The notes below the pieces were generated by a model. That model made no database searches. It was not told the origin of the DNA and saw only the letters and a program-made list of their open reading frames with translations. Made by a program: the position numbers and the translations under genes. A stretch of 64,000 nt of DNA from Sagittula salina (GTDB lineage: Bacteria > Pseudomonadota > Alphaproteobacteria > Rhodobacterales > Rhodobacteraceae), in contig NZ_JAGISH010000006.1 of the NCBI RefSeq assembly GCF_017813235.1, positions 1 to 64,000 of the forward strand, in the 5' to 3' direction. Shown here one piece after another: positions 38,276 through 46,411 of this stretch; the stretch's first letter is position 1, and each line of letters starts with the position of its first letter.

Positions 38276-39703
38276 ATGGCCAAATTCGACTGCTTCGTGA
38301 TCTTCGCCGAGATGCGCACCGGCTCGAACTTCCTCGAGGCGAATTTGAACGCCTTCGACGGGCTCAATTGCTTCGGGGAGGCATTCAACCCGCACTTCAT
38401 CGGCTACCCCAAGTCGGAGGACATCCTCGGCATATCGCAGGCCGAGCGCGACCGCGATCCCACGCGCCTGCTGAACCAGATCCGCAAGGCGACGCCGGGC
38501 GGGTTGGGCGGCTTTCGCTACTTCCACGACCACGACCCCCGCGTGCTGGACAGCCTGCTGACCGACCCGAAGGTGGCGAAGGTCGTGCTGACGCGCAATC
38601 CGGTGGATTCCTACGTTTCGTGGAAGATCGCGCGCGCCACCGGCCAGTGGAAGCTGACCAATGTGAAGCGACGCAAGGAATCGAAGGCGCATTTCGATGT
38701 TCGTGAATTCGAGGAACACGTCGCCGACCTTCAGGCCTTTCAGCTGTTGTTGCTGAACACGCTGCAGAAGACCGCGCAGACCGCCTTCTACATCGACTAC
38801 GACGACCTGCAGGATCTTGGGGTAATGAATGGCCTCGCCCGCTGGCTGGGGACGTCCGAGCAGAAGGACAGCCTCAATACCGCGCTGAAACGCCAGAACC
38901 CGGAGCCCATATCGGAGAAGGTCGAGAACTTTGACGACATGCAGCGCGCACTGGCCCGTCACGACAGCTTCAATCTGACCCGCACGCCGAATTTCGAACC
39001 GCGCCGCGGCCCGGTGGTGCCGGGTTACCTCGCCTGCGCGACAACGCCGCTCCTGTACATGCCGATCCGCTCCGGGCCGGAGACGATGGTCACCCGGTGG
39101 ATGGCCGCTCTCGACGGTATCTCCCCGACAGACCTCACCGGCGATTTCACCCAGGGCGCGCTGCGCGCCTGGAAACGCGAACGCCCCGGGCACCGCAGCT
39201 TTACCGTGATCCGGCACCCGCTCGCTCGCGCACATGACTGCTTCTGCACAAAGATCCTCTCGACAGCCAAGGGCAGCTTCAAGGGCATCCGCCACACGCT
39301 GCGCCGCGTGCACGCCCTGCCCATTCCAGAAGGCGAGCCAGGCGATGACTACAGCCCAGAAGCGCACCGCGAGGCGTTCACCGCGTGGCTCAGGTGGGTA
39401 AGGGCCAACCTCTCCGGCCAGACCGCCGTGCGCGTGGATGGCCATTGGGCCACGCAGGCGCAGTGCCTGCAGGGCATGGCGGATTTCACCCTGCCAGACA
39501 TGATCGTGCGCGAGACGGAGGCCGAAACCTACCTGCCCGCGCTCGCCATGCAGGTAGGCCACCCGGCCCCCGCCGACCCGGTGCCGCAGCCGAACCGCGC
39601 ACCCTACAGCCTCGCCCAGATCCACGACGGTGAAATCGAATCCCTCGCCCGCGAGGCCTACCAGCGCGATTACGTCATGTTCGGCTTCGACGACTGGGCC
39701 TGA
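38276..39703 (+). CDS. Tandem sulfotransferase-like protein (NodH-like)
   Basis: 475 residues. The N-terminal half has FAEMRTGSNFLEANL (residues 10-24), a 5'-phosphosulfate-binding loop of PAPS sulfotransferases, and VVLTRNPVDSYVSW, the 3'-phosphate region. A second, weaker copy appears at PIRSGPETMVTRWM near residue 262 with FTVIRHPLARAHD. Starts 10 bases after the branching-glycosyltransferase gene with AAGGACAG upstream. Sulfation of the glycan made by this locus is the likely role; the acceptor is unknown. The second half may be degenerate. Confidence 0.75.
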   Translation: MAKFDCFVIFAEMRTGSNFLEANLNAFDGLNCFGEAFNPHFIGYPKSEDILGISQAERDRDPTRLLNQIRKATPGGLGGFRYFHDHDPRVLDSLLTDPKVAKVVLTRNPVDSYVSWKIARATGQWKLTNVKRRKESKAHFDVREFEEHVADLQAFQLLLLNTLQKTAQTAFYIDYDDLQDLGVMNGLARWLGTSEQKDSLNTALKRQNPEPISEKVENFDDMQRALARHDSFNLTRTPNFEPRRGPVVPGYLACATTPLLYMPIRSGPETMVTRWMAALDGISPTDLTGDFTQGALRAWKRERPGHRSFTVIRHPLARAHDCFCTKILSTAKGSFKGIRHTLRRVHALPIPEGEPGDDYSPEAHREAFTAWLRWVRANLSGQTAVRVDGHWATQAQCLQGMADFTLPDMIVRETEAETYLPALAMQVGHPAPADPVPQPNRAPYSLAQIHDGEIESLAREAYQRDYVMFGFDDWA

Positions 39704-39886
39704 GCAGACCTTCGGCGGCAATCGCCGCCTGACGGACGGCGCCAAATGGACAAGCAGTGCTTCGCTTCGTCCCGGTGCGGATGTTTCACCGGGTATCTCA
39801 CCCGGCCAGCCCGGGATACCGTCCGCCTTGTCCCGGTCCACGGGGTCCGCGCGCCGGGTGAAACGGCCGCCCTGCCGTGACGAAAG

Positions 39887-39910
39887 ACGCCCGGTCCATG
39901 GACCGGGCGT
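39887..39910. terminator. Bidirectional terminator between convergent genes
   Basis: Perfect 24-bp palindrome (two 12-bp arms with no spacer) lying between the stop of the sulfotransferase-like gene (+) and ptsN (-). It is flanked by CGAAAG and TTCACG, giving short T-rich ends in both directions. Confidence 0.65.
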
Positions 39911-39933
39911 TTCACGAGACGATGGCCAGGCGC

Positions 39934-40398
39934 TCAGGCGGCTTTCACCACCTCGGCTTCGGTCAGGATGGTGAAAAGCGTTGCCGGGTCCGGGTTCGCC
40001 CTAAGCTTGCCGCAGAGGCCCGCGTCGCGCAGGGTACGCGACACCAGCGCGAGCGCCTTCAGATGCTCGACCCCGGCCTCTTCGGGCGCGAAGAGGGCAA
40101 AGACGATATCCACCGGCTGCCGGTCCACTGCGTCAAAGTCGATGGGACGCTCCAACAGGAGGAAAACGCCCAGCACCTCCTCCAGTCCGGGAATGCGCGC
40201 GTGCGGCAGCGCCACCCCGTGGCCGACCCCGGTCGGACCAAGGGACTCGCGCTCCAGCAGCGCCTCCACCAGCGTCTGGGCGTGCAGCCCATGCGCGGTC
40301 TCGGCGAGGTCGGCAATGTCGTGCATCACCCGCTTCTTCGAGGAACAGGAGGCCATGACCTTGACGGCCTGTGGTTTCAGAAGATCGACAAACTTCAT
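39934..40398 (-). CDS. ptsN: PTS IIA-like nitrogen-regulatory protein PtsN
   Basis: 154 residues from the ATG at 40398 (a TTG two codons upstream is also in frame). EIIA-Ntr domain of the regulatory phosphotransfer system, phosphorylated on His66 in GVALPHARIP. Known to link nitrogen/carbon status to potassium transport and other processes. It follows hpf on the same strand, the common order in Proteobacteria. Confidence 0.94.
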   Translation of the reverse strand: MKFVDLLKPQAVKVMASCSSKKRVMHDIADLAETAHGLHAQTLVEALLERESLGPTGVGHGVALPHARIPGLEEVLGVFLLLERPIDFDAVDRQPVDIVFALFAPEEAGVEHLKALALVSRTLRDAGLCGKLRANPDPATLFTILTEAEVVKAA

Positions 40399-40444
40399 GT
40401 ACAAATCCCGAGGGTCAACGCACGGCCGACGGCTCGCTCGGGGA

Positions 40445-41008
40445 TCAAGGATCGATCCAGCCGATATTGCCGTCCTCGCGCCGGTATACGACGTTTACCC
40501 CATCCTTTTTCTCATTCCGGAACACCAGCACCGGGGCACCGGCGAGCTCCATCTGCATCACAGCTTCGCCGACTGACAGCGACGGGATCTTTGTCTCCAT
40601 CTCCGCCACGATGATCGGCTGAAGCGTCTCGGGCTCGGATTCGTTGCCCTCATCATGGTGCGCGAGGATATAGGAGGAGGCCCCGAAAGATTCAACAGGT
40701 TCCGTACGGTCCTTGTGGTGGTCCTTCAGGCGGCGCTTGTAGCGGCGCAGTTGCTTGTCCATCTTCTCCACGCAGGCATCCAGTGCCGCGTAGATTTCCG
40801 TCGCGTGCCCCTTGGCCGCGGCGTTCAGGCCGCTGGACAGGTGCACCACGGCCTCGCAAACATACTCATGAGCGGACTTCGAGAACACAACGGTCGCATC
40901 GGTCGGGCGCTGCGAATATTTGTCCAGCGCAGCCCCCAGTTCGTTCTGCACATGGGTCTGAAGCGCTTCGCCGATGTCGATATGTTTTCCCGTGATCTGG
41001 TAACGCAT
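40445..41008 (-). CDS. hpf: Ribosome hibernation promoting factor, long form
   Basis: 187 residues. The N-terminal ribosome-binding domain (MRYQITGKHIDIGEAL, then KMDKQLRRYKRRLKDH) and the C-terminal dimerisation domain (AVMQMELAGAPVLVFRNEK) make this the long HPF, which dimerises 70S ribosomes in resting cells. GAGAAGGACGG lies before the start. It is separated from lptB by 436 bases where many Proteobacteria have rpoN. Confidence 0.95.
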   Translation of the reverse strand: MRYQITGKHIDIGEALQTHVQNELGAALDKYSQRPTDATVVFSKSAHEYVCEAVVHLSSGLNAAAKGHATEIYAALDACVEKMDKQLRRYKRRLKDHHKDRTEPVESFGASSYILAHHDEGNESEPETLQPIIVAEMETKIPSLSVGEAVMQMELAGAPVLVFRNEKKDGVNVVYRREDGNIGWIDP

Positions 41009-41413
41009 GTTCCGTCCTTCTCTTTGAGCACCGACAATCCCCCCGGGGGCGACAGGCCCCGGACCAGGAAATCATCGGTTCAGGAAAGGCGCCCTGCGCC
41101 GACCAGAGCGGAACACCCCCGGAGACCGGGACGAGCGCGACTGCCTATGGCCGTGTTGCAAAGCACCATACCCATAATTGGAGGCGAAAGCCCTTCGCCT
41201 GTCAATGGAAACCGCGATCACATCATCCGCCGTCAGGGGGAAACGCACCCTTGAACTACACGCGTGGTAGACAGGGTATTAATGTGCACGCAACGATCCG
41301 CCGAGGGACGGCCAGCACGCGTCAGACCATGCCGGAACGGGGGCCGGAACGGGGGCCCGAACCTGCCCGACCGTGTCAGGCGCGCCCGCACTTTCGCAGA
41401 CCCCTTCGCCCGG
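41009..41413. other. Gene-free gap between lptB and hpf, with a 12-bp tandem repeat
   Basis: No rpoN and no convincing gene. It contains GCCGGAACGGGG twice in tandem (41331-41342 and 41343-41354) plus a partial third copy to 41362. The hpf promoter should lie in the part near 41100-41200; an A+T-rich patch is at about 41165-41180. Confidence 0.55.
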
Positions 41414-41453
41414 ATCAGGACGGATCAGGCCGGATCAGGCCAGATCAGGCCAG
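41414..41453 (-). repeat. Four tandem 10-bp copies over the lptB stop codon
   Basis: On the minus strand the unit CTGGCCTGAT occurs twice exactly, then as CCGGCCTGAT and CCGTCCTGAT. The first copy contains the last two codons and stop of lptB (Leu-Ala-stop); the rest is untranslated. Confidence 0.8.
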
Positions 41454-42224
41454 CCGGAAGTTGTCGCCGAGGTAGACGCGGCGCACGTTCTCATTTTGCA
41501 CAACCTCTTCGGGCGTGCCGGACATCAGCACCTGCCCATCGTGAAGGATATAGGCACGGTCGACCAGCTCCAGCGTCTCGCGCACGTTGTGGTCGGTGAT
41601 CAATACACCCAGCCCCCGCGTTTTCAGATCCGCCACCAGATGCCGGATATCCCCGACGGAGATCGGGTCCACCCCGGCGAAGGGTTCGTCCAGCAGCAGG
41701 TACTTCGGATCGGCAGCAAGGCAGCGGGCGATTTCCACCCTGCGGCGTTCCCCGCCGGACAGCGCCAGCGCCGGCGCGCGGCGCAGGTGCTCGATGGAGA
41801 ACTCGCCCAGCAACTCCTCCAGCCGCTCGCGGCGGCGATGCGCGTCCTTTTCCGCGATGTCCAGCACCGCGCCGATGTTGTCCTCCACCGAAAGACCGCG
41901 AAAGATCGACATTTCCTGCGGCAGGTAGCCGATGCCCATCCGCGCGCGGCGATACATCGGCAGGTAGGTGGCATCGCGCCCATCGATCAACACCTGCCCC
42001 GCGTCCGGGTTCACCAGCCCGGCGATGGCGTAGAAGGAGGTCGTCTTGCCCGATCCATTCGGACCCAGCAGCGCCACGACCTCGCCCCGGTCCAGGCGCA
42101 TGGTCACGTCGCGGATGACGACGCGTTTGCGATAGGCCTTGCGCAGGTGGTTCACGCGCAGTCCACTGTCGCCCTCCGTCACGGTCAGCTCCGGGCGCGA
42201 CGTCCTGTCTTGCGCCGGGGTCAC
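41445..42224 (-). CDS. lptB: LPS export ABC transporter ATPase LptB
   Basis: 259 residues. Powers lipopolysaccharide extraction from the inner membrane. Walker A GPNGSGKTTSF near residue 54, signature LSGGERRRVEIAR and Walker B YLLLDEPFAGVD are intact. The N-terminus has about 20 extra residues. The start is a GTG overlapping the lptA stop (GTGA). The 3' end is made of a tandem repeat (41414-41453). Confidence 0.96.
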   Translation of the reverse strand: MTPAQDRTSRPELTVTEGDSGLRVNHLRKAYRKRVVIRDVTMRLDRGEVVALLGPNGSGKTTSFYAIAGLVNPDAGQVLIDGRDATYLPMYRRARMGIGYLPQEMSIFRGLSVEDNIGAVLDIAEKDAHRRRERLEELLGEFSIEHLRRAPALALSGGERRRVEIARCLAADPKYLLLDEPFAGVDPISVGDIRHLVADLKTRGLGVLITDHNVRETLELVDRAYILHDGQVLMSGTPEEVVQNENVRRVYLGDNFRLA

Positions 42225-42733
42225 TGGCTGGCCTTCTGATCGTCAGCCGGTTGCAGCACCGTTTTCACACGGCCCGACATATTGGCGGTTCCGGTTTCGA
42301 GGTTCACCACCATGCGCTCCGACGTGACCGCGCTCGGCCCCTGCGTCAGCAGCACATTTCCGGTCATTACCACGGTGCCGTTCGAAATGTCGTAATCGGC
42401 GCGCTCGGCCTCCGCGGCCTCCGTGCCGCTGACAAGGATAACGCCGCCGGTCGCCTCCATGCGCTGGATCTTGCCCTGCTCCTCCGAATACACGACCAAC
42501 ACGCGCGGCGCGGCGAGCCGCATCTCGCCCTGCACGATGACTACGTTTCCGGTATACAGCGCGGTGCCATCCTTCTGGTTGACGGACAGCGCATCGGCGG
42601 TGGCCTCCACCGGGGCCGAGGTGTCCTGCTGCATGCCATTGCCGAATGCGACCTCGGTGCCCTGCGCCTGCCCCGGCGCCGGAAGCCCCATCGATAGGGT
42701 CAGGAACAGCGCCGTCAGAATGGCTCGGGTCAT
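42221..42733 (-). CDS. lptA: LPS transport periplasmic protein LptA
   Basis: 170 residues with a signal peptide ending near PAPGQAQ. The OstA-like beta-jellyroll is recognisable from ADALSVNQKDGTALYTGNVV and GTVVMTGNVLLTQG. It bridges LPS across the periplasm. Overlaps lptC upstream (ATGA) and lptB downstream (GTGA). Confidence 0.93.
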   Translation of the reverse strand: MTRAILTALFLTLSMGLPAPGQAQGTEVAFGNGMQQDTSAPVEATADALSVNQKDGTALYTGNVVIVQGEMRLAAPRVLVVYSEEQGKIQRMEATGGVILVSGTEAAEAERADYDISNGTVVMTGNVLLTQGPSAVTSERMVVNLETGTANMSGRVKTVLQPADDQKASQ

Positions 42734-43341
42734 GGGTCATTATCCTTTGCTGGCGGCTGGTATATCAGCTTTACGCCGCCGGTGAAGAGCATTTGCACCG
42801 CGCCATCCGCGTCGGCCGGAAGGATCTGCATCTTGCCCGCCTCCAGCGTGCCCAGCGGCCCTTCGCCCTGAACGGGGGCGAGGCTTTCGGCAGCGGTGCG
42901 GTCGATGTCGGACACCAGCGCCTGGGTTTCCAGCCGGTAACCGAGGCTGTTGGTGATGATCACGCCCTGATCCAGATGAATGCGCCGCTCACCGTTGCGC
43001 AGGGTGCCCAGCGTCGCGGTCAGGTCGATGGCGCTGCCGTCCTTCATGCGCAACTGCGCCACCAGCGCATCGGCGGCGATGTCACCGCCCTGCAGCGGGC
43101 GGGCGCGCTCTGCCGTCATGGTCAGCAGGTCGCCGCTCTGTGTCGTGCCGGAATATTGCGGCGCCGCGACCCCCTCGAGGATCGTTCCGCCGCCCTCCAG
43201 CGTGTCGGCAAAGGGAACGTTCTCCAATGGGTCGCGCCCGGATGAAAACAGGAACAGCGTCGACAAAAGCGCCAGCGCCGCCAGCGGCAGCACCACCTTC
43301 AGCCAGGCGATCACGCGGGAATAGAGGCCGTCGCCGCGCAT
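42730..43341 (-). CDS. lptC: LPS export protein LptC
   Basis: 203 residues with one N-terminal membrane helix (VIAWLKVVLPLAALALLSTLF) and a periplasmic beta domain. It passes LPS from LptB2FG to LptA. First of the lptC-lptA-lptB set, all joined by overlapping start and stop codons, and 6 bases after rnd. Confidence 0.9.
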   Translation of the reverse strand: MRGDGLYSRVIAWLKVVLPLAALALLSTLFLFSSGRDPLENVPFADTLEGGGTILEGVAAPQYSGTTQSGDLLTMTAERARPLQGGDIAADALVAQLRMKDGSAIDLTATLGTLRNGERRIHLDQGVIITNSLGYRLETQALVSDIDRTAAESLAPVQGEGPLGTLEAGKMQILPADADGAVQMLFTGGVKLIYQPPAKDNDP

Positions 43342-43347
43342 TGCCGC

Positions 43348-43962
43348 TCACATATGCGCGAAAATGTCGGTATCGGCCCAGCCCGCCAGGTCGAGCCGCG
43401 CCCGCATCGGCAGGAAGTCGAAGCACGCCTGCGCCATCTCCAGCCGCCCCTCCCGGTCCAGCATCGCGGTCAGCGCCTCCCGCAGGCGGTGCAGGTGCAG
43501 CACATCGGAAGCGGCATAGTCCAGCTGCGCGCCGGTCAGCTCCGCCGCGCCCCAATCCGACGATTGCTGCTGCTTCGAGATATCCACACCCAGCAACTCC
43601 TGCGTCAGCGTCTTCAGGCCGTGGCGGTCGGTGTAGGTCCGTACCAGGCGGCTGGCGATCTTTGTGCACCAGACCGGTTCGGCCAGCGCGCCAAAGGCAT
43701 TGTACATCGCGGCGATATCGAAACGGCCGTAGTGAAACAGCTTCAGCACGGCCGGATCGCGCAGCAGACGGGCAAGGTTCGGAGCCTCCGTCTGGCCCTG
43801 CGCGATCTGCACCAGATGGGCGTGCCCGTCACCACCCGACAGTTGCACCACGCACAGCCGGTCGCGGTGCGGGTTCAGCCCCATGGTCTCGCAGTCGATG
43901 GCCACGACCGGCCCGAGGTCGAGCCCCTCCGGAAGGTCGCGCTGGTACAGGTGGTTCGCCAT
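43348..43962 (-). CDS. rnd: Short ribonuclease D-like 3'-5' exonuclease
   Basis: 204 residues from the ATG at 43962 (GGAGCGGG upstream; the frame open to 44181 is not supported). DEDDy motifs are visible: Asp and Glu in AIDCETMGL, Asp in YGRFDIAAM, and Tyr-x3-Asp in YAASDVLHL. There is no HRDC domain, as is usual for the short alphaproteobacterial form found next to lptC. Confidence 0.9.
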   Translation of the reverse strand: MANHLYQRDLPEGLDLGPVVAIDCETMGLNPHRDRLCVVQLSGGDGHAHLVQIAQGQTEAPNLARLLRDPAVLKLFHYGRFDIAAMYNAFGALAEPVWCTKIASRLVRTYTDRHGLKTLTQELLGVDISKQQQSSDWGAAELTGAQLDYAASDVLHLHRLREALTAMLDREGRLEMAQACFDFLPMRARLDLAGWADTDIFAHM

Positions 43963-44841
43963 GATCCCGCTCCGTCCGGGTGAAACTCTCGTGCGGGACA
44001 TATCCCCCGCACGCTGCCGGATCAACCGCGCCCGCCAACGGGGCGTTGCCACATTCCGCCTGTCGATTCGCCGGAATAAGGCGCAAGACGACGCATTTGA
44101 GGCGCAAATGCGACCCTTGAGCGGTGCGATTCGGGCACCCCCTGCGCACCCCAAACGCCATCTGTAACATTTCGTGAGCAAAACCGTTCGCGCTGAAATT
44201 GTTCAAAACAGATCGTTTCCAATTTTGAAGTAAACCGTTTCCGCCCGGACATACACCGCACTCTACGCGCGCAGCCCATCTGCCCGCCAATCCCCATTTC
44301 CCTTTACTCGACTTATAATGGCGAACGATTCCCGCTCTCGCCCACATTTGGCCCAGAGCAGGAAACGCTACTTGGCGCGAAACTGCGATCTCGCCCCCCT
44401 CCCATTCGGGTCGACATGACGCCAATGCGCGGATTTTCTGCCGTTTGGCGCCATTGTCGCAACGGTTGAACGCTGCCACACAGACAACACCAACACGCTG
44501 CAAACACGGAGCATTCAACCCAAACCTGTATTGCCAAGCCTTTATTGACGGAAACAGGGCAGATGGGCATAACGAAGAGGTCGCGCGGGTTCGTCACAGT
44601 GTCGCCGCAATCCGCACAAAACGGCACTTGGGGGTTGGTGCTTCCATTACGGGAGTCAATGGGTACGTCTGCTGCGAACTGCCTTGGAAATCCATCGGTG
44701 AACTGAGCACGGGGCATCCGCTGCCCTGACGCAAGGGCGCGTGTCCGCGCCCCGGCGGAGCCATGCCCGACAACATCGCCCGACCACAGGCGTCGAACCA
44801 GACCAGTCCCGTTCCGTCACGCATGACTGAAGGAGGTCATC
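43963..44841. other. 879-base non-coding region with a palindrome and A+T-rich tracts
   Basis: No gene is supported on either strand. A perfect 8-bp inverted repeat, CGCATTTG and CAAATGCG around AGGCG, lies at 44092-44112. From about 44160 to 44260 the DNA is unusually A+T-rich for this genome and has repeats of AAAACCGTT and AAACCGTTT. This is likely the upstream control region of the sugar transferase gene. It could also hold an unrecognised small RNA. Confidence 0.5.
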
Positions 44842-45534
44842 TTGACACTACACATACGTCAGCCGCTGCCAACGGCATCGAGCATCGAGACCCTGATCGA
44901 CGACGCGCTTTTTGTCGGCGCGCGCCCCACACCCTACCGCGACAGCATGAAGCGTATGCTGGATGTGGGAATCGTCTTGCTTCTGGCGCTGCCGGCGGCG
45001 CTGCTGACCCTCGTCTTTGCCCTGCTGGTGGCCTGCGACGGGCACAACCCGTTCTACCGGCAGACCCGCGTCGGCCGGAACGACCACAGCTTCCGCATGT
45101 GGAAACTGCGCTCCATGGTTCCAGACGCCGACCGCCTGCTTGAGGACCACCTCGCCAGCAACCCGGAGGCCCGCGCCGAGTGGGACCGCGACCAGAAGCT
45201 GCGCCACGATCCGCGCATAACCCGGATCGGGCGACTGATCCGCAAGACCTCCATCGACGAGCTGCCGCAACTGTGGAACGTGGTGACCGGGGACATGTCG
45301 CTGGTCGGCCCGCGCCCGATGATGCTGTCGCAGCGCGCGATCTACCCCGGCACGGCCTATTACTCGCTGCGACCGGGCATCACCGGATACTGGCAGACTT
45401 CCGTGCGCAATGAATCGAGCTTTGCCGAGCGTGCCGGTTTCGACTCCGCCTACCTGCGCGACCTCTCCCTCTTTACCGACCTGAAGGTGCTGCTGAAGAC
45501 AGTGCGCGTCGTAATCGACGGCACCGGCTACTAA
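44842..45534 (+). CDS. ExoY-type undecaprenyl-phosphate sugar-1-phosphate transferase
   Basis: 230 residues starting at a TTG with an ideal AAGGAGGTCATC ribosome site. Transfers a sugar-1-phosphate to undecaprenyl phosphate, the first step of exopolysaccharide repeat assembly. One membrane helix (VGIVLLLALPAALLTLVFALLV) is followed by the bacterial sugar transferase domain: FRMWKLRSMV, RKTSIDELPQLWNV and VGPRPMM. It has no exopolysaccharide genes next to it, so it is an orphan initiator. Confidence 0.93.
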   Translation: MTLHIRQPLPTASSIETLIDDALFVGARPTPYRDSMKRMLDVGIVLLLALPAALLTLVFALLVACDGHNPFYRQTRVGRNDHSFRMWKLRSMVPDADRLLEDHLASNPEARAEWDRDQKLRHDPRITRIGRLIRKTSIDELPQLWNVVTGDMSLVGPRPMMLSQRAIYPGTAYYSLRPGITGYWQTSVRNESSFAERAGFDSAYLRDLSLFTDLKVLLKTVRVVIDGTGY

Positions 45535-45554
45535 GGTCACGCCCCTGAGATGAG

Positions 45555-45584
45555 AAAGCCCCGCCGGATCACGCGGAGCTTTTT
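45555..45584 (+). terminator. Terminator after the sugar transferase gene
   Basis: 10-bp arms with one mismatch (45555-45564 and 45573-45582), 8-base loop, ending in a run of five T. It lies 20 bases past the stop. Confidence 0.75.
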
Positions 45585-45607
45585 GCCGTCCGTATCCGGC
45601 AACATCG

Positions 45608-46411
45608 TCAGACCCAGGCGACCTCTGCCGTCATCACCTGGCGTCCATCCGGCCCGCGCACCCACATCTGGCCCCCGCGCCGGCACAACTCTGCCGGCTC
45701 ATGGTGCATCAGCGCCGCGCTGCCCCGGAAACTGAACGCCTTCAACGCCCCGTCGCGCGCCGCCATCAGCATCAGGCGCTGTGCCAGCAGCGGGCCGTGC
45801 ACCACCAGCCCGTCATAGCCCTCGACCTCGCGGGCATAGGCTTTGTCGTAGTGGATGCGGTGACCGTTGAAAGTCAGCGCCGAGTAGCGGAACAGCTGGG
45901 TCGTGTCGAAGCGCAGGACCTCCCGCGCGGCCTCGTCCAACGGCGCCTGTGGCGGCACGGGGCGCGGCGCGTCGGGCGCGGCGTCCTCGCGGTAGACCAG
46001 ATCCTGCGTATCGACGACGCAGAGCGCGCCGCCCTGCGTGATCCGATGCTCCAGCGTGACAAATCCCAGCGCCCCGCTGCGCCCCTGCTTGCGCGCGACC
46101 GACAATCTGGTCGAGGTCCGTTCCGCCGGTATCCCGGCGCGCAGCGGCGCGTGGAACGTCAGCCGCCCGCCCGCCCACATGCGGCGCGGCAACCCGAGGT
46201 CCGGGATCAGGTCGTCGCCGGTGCGCGGATGGCCGTCACGGCCCAACGCCTCCGGCGGACGCGCATCCCAGAAATATACCTGATGAAAGAACGGCGGCAG
46301 CGGATCGCCCGCCGCGATGGTGCCGGACAGGCCCAGCGTCGCCATCAGAGCCTGCGCGCGGGCCGGGTCCATCGCATCGACCTGCGTGCGTTGCGGCTGG
46401 ACTTCGGTCAT
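45608..46411 (-). CDS. MaoC-like / FAS1-type dehydratase (mesaconyl-C4-CoA hydratase-like)
   Basis: 267 residues in a double-hotdog arrangement. FFHQVYFWDARPPEALGRDG and RRMWAGGRLTFH are like the N-terminal hotdog of 3-methylfumaryl-CoA hydratase, while FRYSALTFNGHRIHYDKAYA carries the catalytic hydratase motif of MaoC proteins. Acts on an acyl-CoA; the exact substrate is not known. Its ATG overlaps the stop of the FMN-reductase gene (ATGA). Confidence 0.75.
   Translation of the reverse strand: MTEVQPQRTQVDAMDPARAQALMATLGLSGTIAAGDPLPPFFHQVYFWDARPPEALGRDGHPRTGDDLIPDLGLPRRMWAGGRLTFHAPLRAGIPAERTSTRLSVARKQGRSGALGFVTLEHRITQGGALCVVDTQDLVYREDAAPDAPRPVPPQAPLDEAAREVLRFDTTQLFRYSALTFNGHRIHYDKAYAREVEGYDGLVVHGPLLAQRLMLMAARDGALKAFSFRGSAALMHHEPAELCRRGGQMWVRGPDGRQVMTAEVAWV

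Noticed and set aside
39783..39864. GTTTCACC and GGTGAAAC arms about 65 bases apart near the sulfotransferase stop
   Set aside because: Too far apart and short for a hairpin; the 39887-39910 palindrome explains termination better.
44313..44729. Open frames on both strands in the 879-base gap (134 and 94 codons)
   Set aside because: Composition is unlike neighbouring proteins, no ribosome sites, no recognisable motifs.
45608..46411. Possible assignment as a specific carbon-fixation (mesaconyl-CoA) enzyme
   Set aside because: Only family-level similarity can be seen, and no other genes of such a pathway are in the window.
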